A stretch of DNA of 64,000 nucleotides from Raffaelea ambrosiae (Eukaryota; Ascomycota; Sordariomycetes; Ophiostomatales; Ophiostomataceae), in assembly GCA_002778195.1 (NCBI GenBank), contig PCDI01000008.1, forward strand, positions 802,655 to 866,654, in the 5' to 3' direction. Below are positions 35,767 to 47,915 of this stretch, one piece after another. A program made the translations under genes and the position numbers. The notes below the pieces were generated by a model. It was not told the DNA's origin and ran no database searches. It was given only the letters and a program-made list of their open reading frames with translations. Numbering within the stretch: position 1 is the stretch's first letter; every line of letters starts with the position of its first letter.

Positions 35767-38700
35767 CCTTGTGGTCTGCTGGTCTTCTCTGGTTCTGCCT
35801 GGCCTTGCGCTGCCTTGCCTTACCTGTCTGCCCCTGTGCAACACCAACCCGACAAAGATGAGCCGTCTGCACGACCAGAGCCCCAAGGCAGACGCGAGTC
35901 ACGAATGCCGCAGGACAGCTCTCGCCTGGTCTACTCGCACACACCATTGGGCACTTTCTTTCTTTCCTTATTTGTTGTCCCCTTTGTTTCCGTCTGTCCC
36001 CTTTTCTTACACCACACTTTCTCTCTTACACACTAATACCTCTCGACGCCCGAAGATGGTGTGGGTGGTGTTACACAGCATGTCTCGTAGTCTCCCATAG
36101 TCTCATCCCAGTTATCTTGTCTCCTTCTTTGGTCGTCTTACTCCGTCCCTTTTCGGCCTTCCTCCCCGCCCGTTCTTTGTTCGTATCACTCGCCTGATGG
36201 GCTGGCAGATCCTCGATCACCGGGTGCCCGCTTCGTAAGCTGTTAGTTGGAATTGCGAGGACTGGGTTGGACTGCGAAGAAAAGACGCAGCGTGTGTATG
36301 CTGCTGCATGGTGACCACAAATGGCTGCTGGCATGTCGATCGGCAGCCGTCACCTCAGAGTAGTATTTTACGCAGCATACTGTCACCCCTCTGTGTGCGT
36401 GGGGACCCATAATACCCCTACGAGTACAGGTCCCATCGGTGCCGATGGGCACCTGCTGGGTTTGCCAACAGATCCGGAGACGACAAGGGGGCAGGAAATA
36501 CTTACTCGTTGTAAAAATGGAATAAAAACAGAGGAGGGACAGAACAACAGAAGAAAGCAGGAGACCCCCCCCCAAAAAAAAAAGCTAGTACGAGTAGGAG
36601 AAAACGGCAGGGGCGATGGAGTATCACAGCAGCCCCTGTCCTGCCTTCCCAACAGGAACTGACGGCTGCTGGTCGCGAGTGCCGCATCGATAGCTCCTTG
36701 TGATCTGCACCTACCTCATTCGCTCTTTCCTCATTTTCTCTTTCTCTAGCTTTGTGCGCTTCCCTTGCTCTCCTCTCGACGTGCATGCGCGGCCGTACAT
36801 CACTTTTTTGGCTCATTTTCGGCAGTCCGCTCTCCTCTGCTCTTACCCTCTTGGGCTTTTCTATTTTCATGCCCCCCCCCATGCGTCTTTCTTTACCGGT
36901 CATTGTCTCAATCTGTAACCACCTCTTGGCTCTTTCCTCTCTCTTCTCTCTTCTCTGCTTTTCCCCTCGTATGCGTAGCCGCGTTCCTACCCTTGCCGGC
37001 CGTCTTGTCCTCCCTGTCGCCACTGCCGGGGCTCTCCACTTTCTTTCTTCTTATTTCAAGCCTCCACATCCGCATCATCAAATCATTAACTGCACACTTG
37101 AGTGTTCGCCACCACGCTCGCTTCCCTTGTCACCGCTCTGTTTGCTCTGCTCGCCCAGCTCGTTTTTCGTCGTCGTTCGTCCTCTTCTCCCCACTGTCGC
37201 ATTCGTCCCCCCCACTCCTTAGCTCTGCTCAACCGGCGTTCCACCCCCTCCGACTCCCGCCTTGCAGTTGGTTCTTGCTTTCTTCCTCTCTATCAACCCG
37301 TTTTTGTCTTATGTTTGTCATCTACCAGTGCTTTTTCAACAAACCAATTCGTTTGCGTGCCCCAACCTCCCAGAGGGACAAGTCCCCGAGAAAAAATAAA
37401 CAGAGAAAGCAAAGCCTGGGTCTGGATTTGCACTGGAGCTTCTCCCTAGTTCTAACCTTCTTCATCCGCCGCCAACCCACAACTTTCTAACGCTTGCAAC
37501 GAATACTACAACGGTCCTTTAGCGACCCCATGCAACTTAGGGCTTAGCTCTGCTGGCTGTTCAGACGCCAGACCTCTGGCAACAGCCCTTTCTTGAGTCG
37601 GCACTTCGCATCTTTTAGAAAAAAAAAATTAGGTGCACCACGAGCCGCTTGGCTGGATATGCCTCGTGGTCTTGGCGCCGAGATTCTTCCTTTTATGCTC
37701 CCCTGTCCGTCATCCTTTCTCCGAGCTTCAGTGCCTTGCAACCACCGAGCCCCTCCAACTCTCCAGGGTCCTGTTCCCGGGACCGTTCCTGAGATCTCAT
37801 CGCGATCCTTGACATCGTCTCCTTCCTTCTGCATCTCTTTGGGTTATCTCTCTTCTTGATATACTCACCTTGCCTGGCAAAACGGAAATTTACTCCGGCT
37901 ATACGGCTTTACGTCTCTTTCATTCTGGCCCCCGTCCTTCTTCTCTGCGCCCTTTGCTGGCCACCATCGCCTCGACAGTGTCATTGTGTCTCTCTTCCAT
38001 CGGCCGCGCCCTTACTCGCCTGCTGCGTTGAAACTCCCGGGAACCACGCCGCCCGTGTTCTACAGCCGAGTCTCTTTAGCCCCCACAGGACAGGGATTAA
38101 TTGTACGAGAGCTGTGTCAGTCACTTGATCGGTCGCTGGTCATACCAGCTCTTTTGGAGTATCCTCCAAACCTGTGTTTCTCTCACTCCTCGTACGGCGT
38201 GCCCAGTGCCCCGAACAGGTCTCAATTGGCACACCGGAGTCTCTGGAAACCCAGACATTCCTTCGTGAGGCACGCAAAAAAGGCACAGCACGACGTGATG
38301 AAGACGGCCGTTGAATTATAAAAAGTATAAATAGAACGAAGTGCAAGACACAAACGCCACAACGGCCAATTAACGCTGCATTGGTACCAACAGGAAGAGC
38401 CGCCCCTCTCCCAGCACATTTTCCGTCCGGGCTGTTCAATCTGCTGCACCGGCTCGTCTCCCATTCCCCGGTCTGCGGCTGCGGCTACGCGCATCCGCGG
38501 AACGTCTTCCCTGGCCCGCCGACCCGTTTCCCAGTCTGTTGGTTGTATAAGCAAAAGAGAAAGGTGAGTGAGTCTGAGTGCAAGGCTCATTCATGCATGA
38601 GCCAACGGTATTTGGAAAAGAAAAAAAAATAAAAAAAAAGAAGGAGGAACAAAGAAAAGGATCCGAAACCGAAAGAAAGAAAGACAGGCAAGCCCAGCTA

Positions 38701-39162
38701 GTTGCTGATCGGCTTAGCGGTTCCTGCTTTGTGGTGCGTGTCTGTGCAGCACTTGTGTTGCTCGATGTGCTCTTACAGGTTTCCCCGAGTATTGTCTCTC
38801 TTCTTGTCTCTCGGCCTCTTAAATCTCTGTCCGTCTCTTGACCTCGAGGGCGCTGTCTCTCTCTCTCTCTCTTCTCTCTCCAGCCGCAACAACTCTGTTT
38901 ATTTGGCTGTTCTCGGACGTCTTTCTACCCCATTTTATCTTGTTTCTGTCTTCTTGTGCCCACCCAGCAAACCTCCTCTCCCCCCCTTCCTCCACCTCCC
39001 CCCTCCCTTTCCTGTCCTTGTCTGTCTGTCTTTTAACCTTTCGGCTCTTGTTCCATCTGTCTCCTACGTGCTACCCTATTGTATCTACACTTCGCAAGTT
39101 CTGGCAACAGAGAGCTCGTTCATGCCGGTGTTATGCGTCGGACCGCGCGTTTACGGATCAGC

Positions 39163-39216
39163 AGCATTTTCAGCATTTTCGGCATTTTTAGCATTTTCAG
39201 CATTTCTGTCATTTCT
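39163..39216. repeat. 9-bp tandem repeat (AGCATTTTC) in the regulator leader
   Basis: Six 9-base units: AGCATTTTC twice, GGCATTTTT, AGCATTTTC, AGCATTTCT and GTCATTTCT. They end 53 bases before the start codon of the Zn2Cys6 regulator, so they probably lie in its 5' untranslated region or core promoter. Confidence 0.8.
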
Positions 39217-39269
39217 AGCAGCTTTGCGTGTCTGTGAGGATACAGTCCACGAGAGGAAAAAACTTCACG

Positions 39270-42200
39270 ATGGGATCAGGCACTACGGACAGCGGCAAAG
39301 AGCCAGCAGCCGCATCGGAGCCTCGTCGCTCGTCCGTCGCCGATGGCGAAGATCCGGACGAGTCTTCGTCAGCGCCCAAGAAGCCTGCTGTGAAAAAGAG
39401 AACAAAGACAGGATGCCTCAGTACGTGTTCTCTGCTATGTTGGCTCATTTTGCTTGTCCATCACAGCCATCCTTCTTGCTGACTTTGACATATAGCATGC
39501 CGACGACGACGCATCAAGTGCGACGAAGGCAAGCCAAGATGCAACAACTGCATCAAGTCCAAACGACAGTGCGATGGCTACAATCAGCGAGTGATCTTCA
39601 AAGACCCCATGGGTACCTTCCAATCCAACCACATGGCTCCCGTTGTGTTCCAGAGCAGCTCCGGTCAACAAATGCTAGGGGGTTCGCATGCATCTACTCC
39701 GTCGAGCTCTAGCAAGACCCCCTCGCAGGGCCCCCTGCCCTTTATCGCGCCCAAACCAGCGAACGACATCTCACCAACTAATCCAGCCCAGATGCCACCC
39801 CACTTTCAACAGGTGGCGCAACATCCCCATGTCTATCCTATGCAGCAGTACCCCCCTCACTATCAGGAGCCATCTCCTTCTTCGGCGCACCCTTTGAGCG
39901 CAGGTCCCGGCTCCTACAATCCCGCCATTGATCCCAATGCCCAGTTCTTACCATCCTGGCAACAGCCGTCCCCGGTCGCTGCCTACCCGACCGGGTTTGA
40001 TCCAACGGATCTCATGTCACCTGGTGTCTTTGGCAATGCGGCCGCTCAAGGCTTTCCGCAACCACATCAACTGCAACAACCGCCGCAGCCACCTCTGCTC
40101 CAACAACCACATCCTCCCCAAGTGCCGGTTGCAGCCCAGAGCTCCCGACAAGAAGCATCGTTTCATGACAACAAAGGAGGCGCTGGCCCGTCTTCTGGAT
40201 ACACTGTATTTACAGAAGAAGACGCATATTGGTACTCAGATGACGATGCCTCCATGGCCGAATCTGATGACGACGATGAGGCACTAGCACAGGAATCAAA
40301 GCATCTGGAATCAAACGATCTTGGCGTCATTGTTGCTAATAAACTGCATAATGATCCCTTTGATGCCCTCGGCACTCAGATGCGAACATTTTCGAATTTT
40401 GCGGATGCAAACGTTCTGGCCACATACATTCCTTCATCGGTCAACTCGCCGTTGAACGATGCGCAGACGGCAGCTGTCTTCTGGTACTTTGTCAACGTAA
40501 CAGGACCCAGCATGTCTCTGTTTGAAAGGCACCCATTTGACCCGTCGCCCATGTTCCAAGGCCAGCCTGTGCCTAGAGCCCGGCAGCACATTTGGACTTG
40601 TATGTCTGCCCTACATCTTTCTGCGCTCCCATTTCTCTGTCAAAATCGTGAGGTACAGCCAGAATCTAACAGATTTTCTACAACTATGCAGATGTGTTCC
40701 CCATTATCGCCTTGAACCACCCGGCTCTTCTTCAGGCCATGCTCGCTTTAGGCAGTCTCCAAATGGCCAAGCTTCAGGGTGTACCGCCTACTGCTTCAAT
40801 GAAACACTACCACCTTAGTCTCCGAAGACTTGCACGAAACTACCAGAGTGTCTCTCGAAGAGTTCAGCCAGCGACGTTAGCGGCCACAATGCTACTTAGC
40901 TTCTACGAGGTCTGGAACTCAGACCATGACAAGTGGTGCAAGCATATGTGGGGAGCGAGAGCCATATTAAAGGAAATTCCCGTTCGTGCTATGTCCAGGA
41001 GCATACTTGCTTTGAAGCGGGCACAGCGCCTGACTCTGGAAGCGGGCGGGTACGGGAATGAGCCATCGACGTTTGCTTACCCGAATTTGGGCGAGAGGGA
41101 TATTGACCAGGTCGATTCCAACTTCGTCGCCCAGTTATCCGGCCAGCCAGTCTCATATGAGGAGCCGGATGAGGAGCCCCCGGCCAGTACAGGGCCTACG
41201 CCTTCTTGGACCACGCCAACCTACTACACCGAGAAGGACATTGAAACATATGAGCACATTAGTGATCTCTTCTGGTGGTACTGCAAGATGGACGTGTATC
41301 AGAGCATACTCGGGGCCACGCCACTTCTGTGAGTTTGCATCTGATTCGAGAGACCTAGACTGTGTTCGGACGTGTCTTGCTAATGGTTTATGCCCATAAA
41401 GAATGGAATACAAGTACAGGACCCAGTGTGTTCCTCGCGCTCCCATAGGGAAGATCGATGCCATGTGAGTTTTCTCTGCAACAGAAAGAATGCATTGCCA
41501 AGGAGGATGCATATTGACTTCTCTCAAAAGATATGGCACCTACGACCATCTCATGATTCTTATTTCTCGTCTGTGCGATTTTGCTAGCCGTGACCGAGTC
41601 CGAAAGCGCAAGGCAAAGAAGCAGCCAGGGCCGCCGGGGCCGCCCAGCGGTAGTGCCGGCCAGGGACAGTCGCCTCCTCCCTTCGCCGGTATGATTCCGT
41701 CAACCGGAAAAGTAACGATACCAACGGGCTTCACACCGCCACGCGAGCAAACCCCTCCCAGTGACAGCTCTGAGGAGGTTGATACTGATGCGGCCATGAC
41801 TGCTGCTATGCAGGAATGGGAAAGTATTCGCCGAGCATATGACATGTTTCGCGAGCAGCTTGGTCCGGATTTTGATCCTCTTGGGCCAGAGTACGAGCCG
41901 CCAGTCGCTAGTCCGTTCGGCTTGACCCTCAAGTATCGCACCTACGGTATTGCCGGTATCTGGATGAACTACTATATGGGGCGTATTGTGCTGCACCGCA
42001 GCCACCCGTCTATGCCTCCTGTTGCCATGGCTGCTGCTGGCCTGGCGGCGAGGCAGACGGGGCCCTATGCCAACGAGATTGGCCGCATCGTCGCTGGACT
42101 CACGTTTGAGGACCTCTCCAGTCTGACCCATATCAACACGCTTCTTGGTGCCATATCAATCGAGAGCTCATTTCCGCTTTTTGTGGCCGCCGTACAGGTA

Positions 42201-42612
42201 TGTCGTTCTCAAACTCCTGTGCCCAGTTTTTTTTTGTTTCGTGTTGGGCGCATAGCTAACAATCCCGCAGTACCAAGACACTGCCCAGCGGCACTGGATG
42301 GTCAAACAGATGCACAATGTGGCCCGGTTGACCGGATGGCAGTCTGCCAGACAGATTGCCAACGGATGCGAGACAGGCTGGACCAAAGCGGCCAAGATGG
42401 GTCGCGGTCCGCCGTATAGCCCGCCGACAGACTTGCCGGATCTCCCGACATCCATTTTGACCAACCCGAGACGGATTGTGGATCGCATTCGTGAAGTGGA
42501 AGATGACGACGACGGCAAGGTAGTCCTGTCATCTTCTGAACGCCCGCACTATGCCATCGGCATTTTGACTGTGGAGGCGGATCTTGAGAAGCTGGAACTC
42601 CGGGACGACTAG
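39270..42612 (+). CDS. Zn(II)2Cys6 fungal transcription factor (987 aa)
   Basis: Six exons: 39270-39420, 39496-40599, 40692-41328, 41402-41464, 41531-42197 and 42271-42612. Joined, they give 987 residues. The DNA-binding zinc cluster is perfect: Cys49, 52, 59, 66, 69 and 76 (C-x2-C-x6-C-x6-C-x2-C-x6-C), within KRTKTGCLTCRRRRIKC. The first intron cuts through it, as in many fungal regulators. A Pro/Gln-rich stretch (about 90-260) and an acidic patch follow, then the fungal-specific regulatory domain with VFPIIALNHPALLQAM, ATMLLSFYEVWNSD, YGTYDHLMILISRLCDFASRDR and HWMVKQMHNVARLTGWQSA. Exon 4 is only 63 bases. The exon 5 start (41531) was chosen for phase and normal intron length; it is the least certain join. 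It is probably a nuclear, DNA-binding regulator with unknown targets. I could not assign it to a named factor. Confidence 0.87.
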
Positions 42613-43157
42613 TGGCCGGCCGGCGTCCGAGATTCTCTTATAGATTTGTTACACTGATTTTTTTCCCCCATTCTGTCTGCTTACGTGTTTGTTCACTTGA
42701 TGTTTTTCATTTACGCACTGCTGTGCTTTTCTGTTGTTTACTTTGCTTTCTTGTTTTACTGAAGCGGTGATGGTATCTCATGTGAGGCATAGCGTGTCCA
42801 AAAAAAGGAGAAAAAAGGTGGCGGCCAGCAACTGCTTAAGAAAACCCGGAAAGATACCACTATGCGAAGAGGGCAGGCAGGAGTTTCGTTTCTACAATAG
42901 GGGATAGGTAGAGCTATTTAGCAGAGCCACAGGATAGCTGAGGATTCGTTAAGGGTAAATCAATCGCAGCGAGATTATTTCCATGTCTGATGAATTTTCT
43001 GTCCTTTTTTTTGTTGGCCCGCGGTCTACAAGCACACCCATCCTTCTCTCTTTCCCTTGCGACTTTTTCTTTGTACGCTTCAAGCCTACGACACAGCTGG
43101 CCCTCTCCCCCACTCCCATGCCCCCCCATTGACTGCTACTCGACATCCTCGCCGTCC
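42613..43157. other. Convergent 3' region, regulator and PUP2
   Basis: About 545 bases between converging genes. T-rich after the regulator stop; no gene or repeat of note. Confidence 0.5.
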
Positions 43158-44248
43158 TTAGTTCGCCGGTAGCCTAGACACCACATCGGCCATCTCCTCG
43201 TCTGTGTATAACCGGAAGCCCTTTTCTTTTGTGACGCTGGCCAGCTGCACGTTCTTCTCGTCAAGCTTCTCCTCCATGACCTGCTTGAGGGTCTTGAGCA
43301 CGAGCGTCTCGGCATCGGCGAGGGTAAGGGACTGAAAAAAATAAGAGGTGGGTGTCAGTAAAAGGGCCTATCTGAGAAATTCGTTCCATTTTTTTCTTCT
43401 CTCCCTGTCTCTTCTCCTCCTTGTTTCCTTTTCTATTCTCTTCTCGTCTTTTCTTCTCACTCACCTTGTGGTACTGGTTCTGGAGCTCAGCCTGGGCACC
43501 CTCCGAGCCTGAGCCAATGGCCTTGGCATCGTAGCGGTAGAATGTGCCGCTCGGCTCCGCGTGGTATAGAGCGGGCCCGCCCTCGTTGCCGTCCGCATCC
43601 TTGTCCGAGTCGTAGCCGGCAATCAACAGCGCCACACCGAACGGCCGGCTCATGATGCTGTCCTCGCCGTCGGCTGACTCACCAAAACGCAGCGCAAGGT
43701 CGCAAATTGCCTGTGTGCAGCTCTCGACGCGCAGCGGCTCGGCGTAGTTGAACGCATGGCTCTGGCACTCGACGCGCGCGTGCTCGACCATGCTGCGGGC
43801 ATCGGCCTGCAGGCCGCTCATGGCGCAGCCAATGTGCCGGTCGATCTCGACAATCTTCTCGACGGAGCTGACCTCCATCAGCGTGGACGTCACGCGCTTC
43901 TCAACACCGAGGACAACGCCCTCGCTGGTGGCGACGCCAATAGCGGTGCTGCCGAGCTTGATGGCCTCGAGAGAGTACTCGACCTGGAAGAGGCGGCCTT
44001 CTGGGGAAAAGGTGCTGTTGGCAAGAGTGGGTGTGGTTAGTTTCACGTTTTTGTTGGCAATGGGAACGAATCGAGAAGAGAAGCAAGTCCTTCCCCGAGT
44101 GTGTCGTCAAACGTACTTGATACCCCGATCTAGGAGAAGCAGAAAAAAAATCGTTAGCTAGAGTCTACCACAAGGGACTGGATACATCACAGCTGGCCAG
44201 CGCAATCATCATCTCCCTGGACTGCTTACCATATTCAGATCTTGCCAT
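43158..44248 (-). CDS. PUP2: 20S proteasome subunit alpha5 (251 aa)
   Basis: Four exons on the minus strand: 44230-44248, 44117-44129, 43465-44014 and 43158-43331. The join gives [30 protein letters not shown], the alpha-subunit signature that closes the 20S gate. [22 protein letters not shown] and [11 protein letters not shown] follow. The C terminus is [20 protein letters not shown]. The alpha5 assignment rests on the [21 protein letters not shown] start and the [10 protein letters not shown] region; length fits (about 250). Exon 2 is a microexon of 13 bases. The short 5' exons make this gene easy for software to mispredict from an internal ATG. The promoter is shared divergently with GCP2. 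Identity is secure. Confidence 0.94.
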
Positions 44249-44830
44249 AAACATGTTGGCGGTGTGTGTGAAGGGAGGAACAGGGCCTTAAAACGGCGGG
44301 AAATGTATCGCTTTTTTTCAGGGTCGTCTCGGAAGTCGGATCGAGAGTATCGTCGGCGAGGGAGAAAGGCGGAGGTGGTTGTCGAGCGAGAGAGCGTGGT
44401 TCGGAGAGGCTACGGAAAGGAAGGGCAGAAAAGGCGAAACGCTTCACCAAAGCTACGCCGCCAGGCAAACAAACCTACGCCAGCTCTCTTTGAGCTTTTG
44501 GCCTTGCAGCAAAGGGGAAAGCTAAAAGTGGACCCTTTGCAACTGTGGCGCCAGCCCCCCCCCCCCCCCATACTGGTCGTAAGTACCAACGTACCCTTCG
44601 GTTTCTTTGGTTGGTCCCTTAGTCCCGTGGTGGGACGCGCTTTCCTCTTCAAGCCGCGCCCGCGACTAGGATGTTTTCTACCCAAATGGGCAGCCACTTC
44701 GACGTCACAACAGAATGAATATCGTGAATACGCAGAAACACATACACACACACACAAAAAAAAACAAGACCCGACACACAAACAACTACAAGTACAACTA
44801 TAAATACTAGCCACCCAAATACTGCCGGCC
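44249..44830. promoter_or_regulatory. Bidirectional promoter, PUP2 and GCP2
   Basis: 582 bases separate the start codons of two divergent housekeeping genes. It includes a C run (about 44557-44570) and an ACACACAC stretch (44741-44756) in the GCP2 leader. No additional gene is seen. Confidence 0.55.
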
Positions 44831-47800
44831 ATGTCGTCCGCCGCCCCGCGGGCGCAGTACAGCAACGGCATGGGCAATCCTCTCAATGGCAGCAGCCGCG
44901 AAAATGGCCGACAACCACCCCGCATGAGCCAACAGGGCCACGCGCCGCCACCACCTCCCCATGGTGGCCATGCCCATATTCACGACAGCTTCCGCAGCAG
45001 CGATCGGTCTGATGCACGCTACCGAGAGGCGTCACCGCAGTTCAGCTATGCCAGCACTTCGCACAAGCGGACGGCCTCGGGCAACCCGCGGCCAAGCACA
45101 CGCGCGTCCGGACCGATGCCACCAGGAATGGGAGGAGGCATGCCGGGAGCCAGCAACGGTCCAGCACGAGCAGGGACATCGGCAACCATGGCCACGACTA
45201 ATACGGTGGAGGAGCGGAGGACGGAGAAGACAACGTACCACACGCGAGAAGTCCTAGTGTCGCGGACACGGAGCCCAGACCGCAGACCGCAATCGTCCGG
45301 ATCAGCCAGAGACCGGATGGCGCCATCCTCGGCCCCAAGTGCACAGCGCAGCAAGGATTCGGTTAGCACGCCCATCGGCCGTTCTTGGAAACCAGAAGCA
45401 ACATTGCTACCGCACACTTCGGCCCCGCTGGCTTCGCGCATATCGATACCGCCCCTGGCCTCGCATGTGCCAACAGACCTGCAGCCACAGCCATTGGGCG
45501 ACTTGTCTCTGGAGGTCCAGGAGGCCGTGATTATGGAGGATCTGCTGTGCGTGTTCATGGGGTGCGAGGGGCAATACATCCGCTACGGCAAGGGTTTCGA
45601 TCCGAACGAGGAACGCGACCGGCTGTCCGGGCCGACCTGGCGGATCCTGCCGGGGCTCGATCCCAGCCTGCAGGACCTGACGGTGTCGATGCTGCGGACA
45701 GCCACGCACTATGCAGCTCTGGAAGCCTTTGTGGATGTGCAGAGCCGCGACGTGTTTGGGCTGGTCAACCACGCGCTGTGCGCGTCGGTACGGAAATTTT
45801 TGCAGGATTACCTGGTGCTGATTGCGCAGCTCGAGACGCAGTTTCTGACCGACGACGCGTTCACGCTGCACGTGCTCAACATTCACATGCTGCCAACGAG
45901 CCAGATGATGCTGCAGCTGTATGCCCTGGCGCAAGAGCTGCTGAAGAAGAACGCGCTGCTGGACGATGACGAGTCGGACGTGTCGAGCGACGACGACGAT
46001 GGCAACGACTACGACAAGATCATCAACCAGCTGCGCGAGGGCGGCGAACTAGTGCCCGGAGCCAATGCAGGCGGCAAGCGCATCTGCAAGGGTGGCGCGG
46101 TGCTGGACATGATCACGAAGCGCCTGGAGGCCATGTCGGGCGACCCGGCGGCCCGGGCGCTCCTCACGGCGCTGCTGCGCGACGCCAGTCGGCCGTACAT
46201 GGCGATGCTCAACGAGTGGCTGCACCACGGCGGCATCAGCGACCCGCACGCCGAGTTTCTGGTCAAAGAGCAAAAGAGCATCCGACGCGAGCTGCTCAAG
46301 GAGGACTACACCGACGAGTACTGGGACCGGCGCTACACGCTGCGGAACAAGGACGTGCCGCCGCAGCTGGCGGCCGTCAAGGACAAGGTGCTGCTGGCAG
46401 GCAAGTACCTGAACGTGGTGCGCGAGTGCGGCGGCGTCGACATTAGCCAGAAGGTCATGGACGCGCCGACGTCGTTTGAGGACAGCCGCTTCCTCGACAA
46501 CATCAATACGGCCTACGCGCACGCCAACGCGTCGCTGATGCAGCTGCTGCTCACGACGCACGCCTTGCCGGCCCGCCTGCGCTCGCTCAAGCACTACTTC
46601 TTTTTGGATCCGTCGGACTATTTCAGCTACTTTCTCGAGCTCAGCCACAACGAGCTGCGGAAACGCAACATCAAGGCGGTCAACACGGGCAAGCTGCAGT
46701 CGCTGCTGGACCTGGTGCTGCGACAGCCCGGCAGCATCGTCTCGCTGGACCCGTTCAAGGAGGACGTCAAGGTGGAGATGAACGAGACGACGCTCGTGCA
46801 GGCGCTGCAGCGCGTCGTCAACATTACCGGCGTCGACCAAAGCGAGGTGCCGTCGATGCTCCAGGAGGCGCAGAACAGCAGCAACGCCCCGACAAGCTCG
46901 AGCGGGGATGCCGATGGATATGCGTCACTGCAACTCGACTACGCCATGCCGTTCCCCGTGTCGTTGGTGATCAGCCGCAAGACGATCTGGCGGTACCAGG
47001 CGCTGTTCCGGTTCCTGCTGTCGCTGCACCACCTGGAGTCGCAGCTGTCGACGACGTGGCAGAGCCACATGCGGGACATGCCGTGGTTCCACCGGTCAGC
47101 GTCGCGGGACGTGGCCGTGTGGAAGCGGCGGCTGTGGACGCTGCGGGCGCGTATGCTGGTGTTTGTGCAGCAGCTGCTGTACTTTTGCACGGCCGAGGTG
47201 ATTGAGCCCAACTGGCAGGCGCTCATGTCGCGGCTTGAGGGTCGTGGTAGGGGTGGCCCTGTAGCTGGAGCTGGAGTTGGAGCTGGAGCTGGAGCTGGGT
47301 CGGCTGCCGGACCCGGACAGGCCGGGACACCGACCTCCCCGTCCATACCCGGCCGCACGGTGGATGAGCTTATGAAGGACCACGTTGACTTTCTGGACAC
47401 ATGCCTCAAGGAGTGCATGTTGACGAACAGCAAGTTGCTTAAGGTTGGCTACTCCTCCCCTGTGTTCTTTTCATACCTCCGTCTAACCATGTCAGATCCA
47501 CGCAAAACTCATGCAGACTTGCCTCTCATTTGTCAACTTTGCCAGCTATCTATCGCGCAATATGGACAAGATTGATCCCGACCTGGCCGGCACTACCAAG
47601 CCCAAGGATGCCAGCGATGAACAGTGGAGGGTCTTCCAGCAGGGCAAGTCGCAACGGCAGCAAGAATCGTCGAGTGCCGGCGGCTCCGCGGCAGCTGCCC
47701 CCACAGCGGTGTCAGAAGAAGAGAAGCGCAGCCTCATCGAGCGGCTTGGCAAGTACGAGCATCTCTTTGGGCGCAACCTGCAAGTGTTGCTGGACGCGTT

Positions 47801-47915
47801 GAACCACTACGCGGCTACGGAGACGGTCGTTTTGCTGAGCCTGTGTGCCCGCCTCAGCACGGCGAACCATGGGTCGGAGTATGCCGGCCTGCGGCACGAA
47901 GAGGATTTGGTGTAA
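44831..47915 (+). CDS. Gamma-tubulin complex component GCP2 (Spc97/Alp4 family, 1010 aa)
   Basis: Two exons: 44831-47443 and 47496-47915. GCP2 pairs with GCP3 and gamma-tubulin in the small complex that nucleates microtubules at spindle pole bodies. Residues 1-215 are low-complexity and polar. The GRIP1 region begins at VIMEDLLCVFMGCEGQYI and includes DASRPYMAMLNEWLHHG, DEYWDRRYTLR and LLAGKYLNVVRECGG. GRIP2 includes YFFLDPSDYFSYFLEL, DYAMPFPVSLVISRKTIWRY and VDELMKDHVDFLDTC followed by LKECMLTNSKLLK; the intron then leads into IHAKLMQTCLSF. The HVDFLDTCLKECMLTNSKLL block and the ILPG/LDPSLQDL start fit GCP2 better than GCP3. A Gly/Ala run of about 20 residues (GAGVGAGAGAG) interrupts GRIP2. 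The stop TAA overlaps a perfect GTAAGT donor sequence, so a further small exon is possible but unproven. Confidence 0.92.

Larger units (their letters stand above)
34539..39269. promoter_or_regulatory. Long divergent region upstream of Fe-ADH and the Zn2Cys6 regulator
   Basis: About 4.7 kb without a convincing gene. It holds three copies of GATTTAT (34655-34677), a 10-bp tandem repeat (35681-35766), two TACGAGTA motifs (36419, 36589), very C/T-rich stretches (36700-37300 and 38840-39070) and a 9-bp repeat directly before the regulator start. Many short ATG frames occur in the last 2 kb. The size and composition suggest a complex promoter and a long leader for the regulator. Confidence 0.5.

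Noticed and set aside
38702..39712. 336-codon plus-strand frame overlapping the regulator start
   Set aside because: It runs through a C/T-rich leader and the 9-bp repeat in a different frame from the zinc cluster, and gives a Phe/Ser/Leu-rich product.
41465..41530. Starting regulator exon 5 at 41489 rather than 41531
   Set aside because: It keeps the reading frame but would need a 24-base intron, too short for fungal splicing. The 66-base intron with a TTGAC branch-like site near its end is preferred.
44831..47915. GCP3 (Spc98/Alp6) as an alternative identity for the gamma-tubulin complex protein
   Set aside because: The C-terminal HVDFLDTCLKECMLTN block, the DYTDEYWDRRYTL block and VLLAGKYLNVVRECGG fit GCP2 better. 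A phylogeny with both families would settle it.
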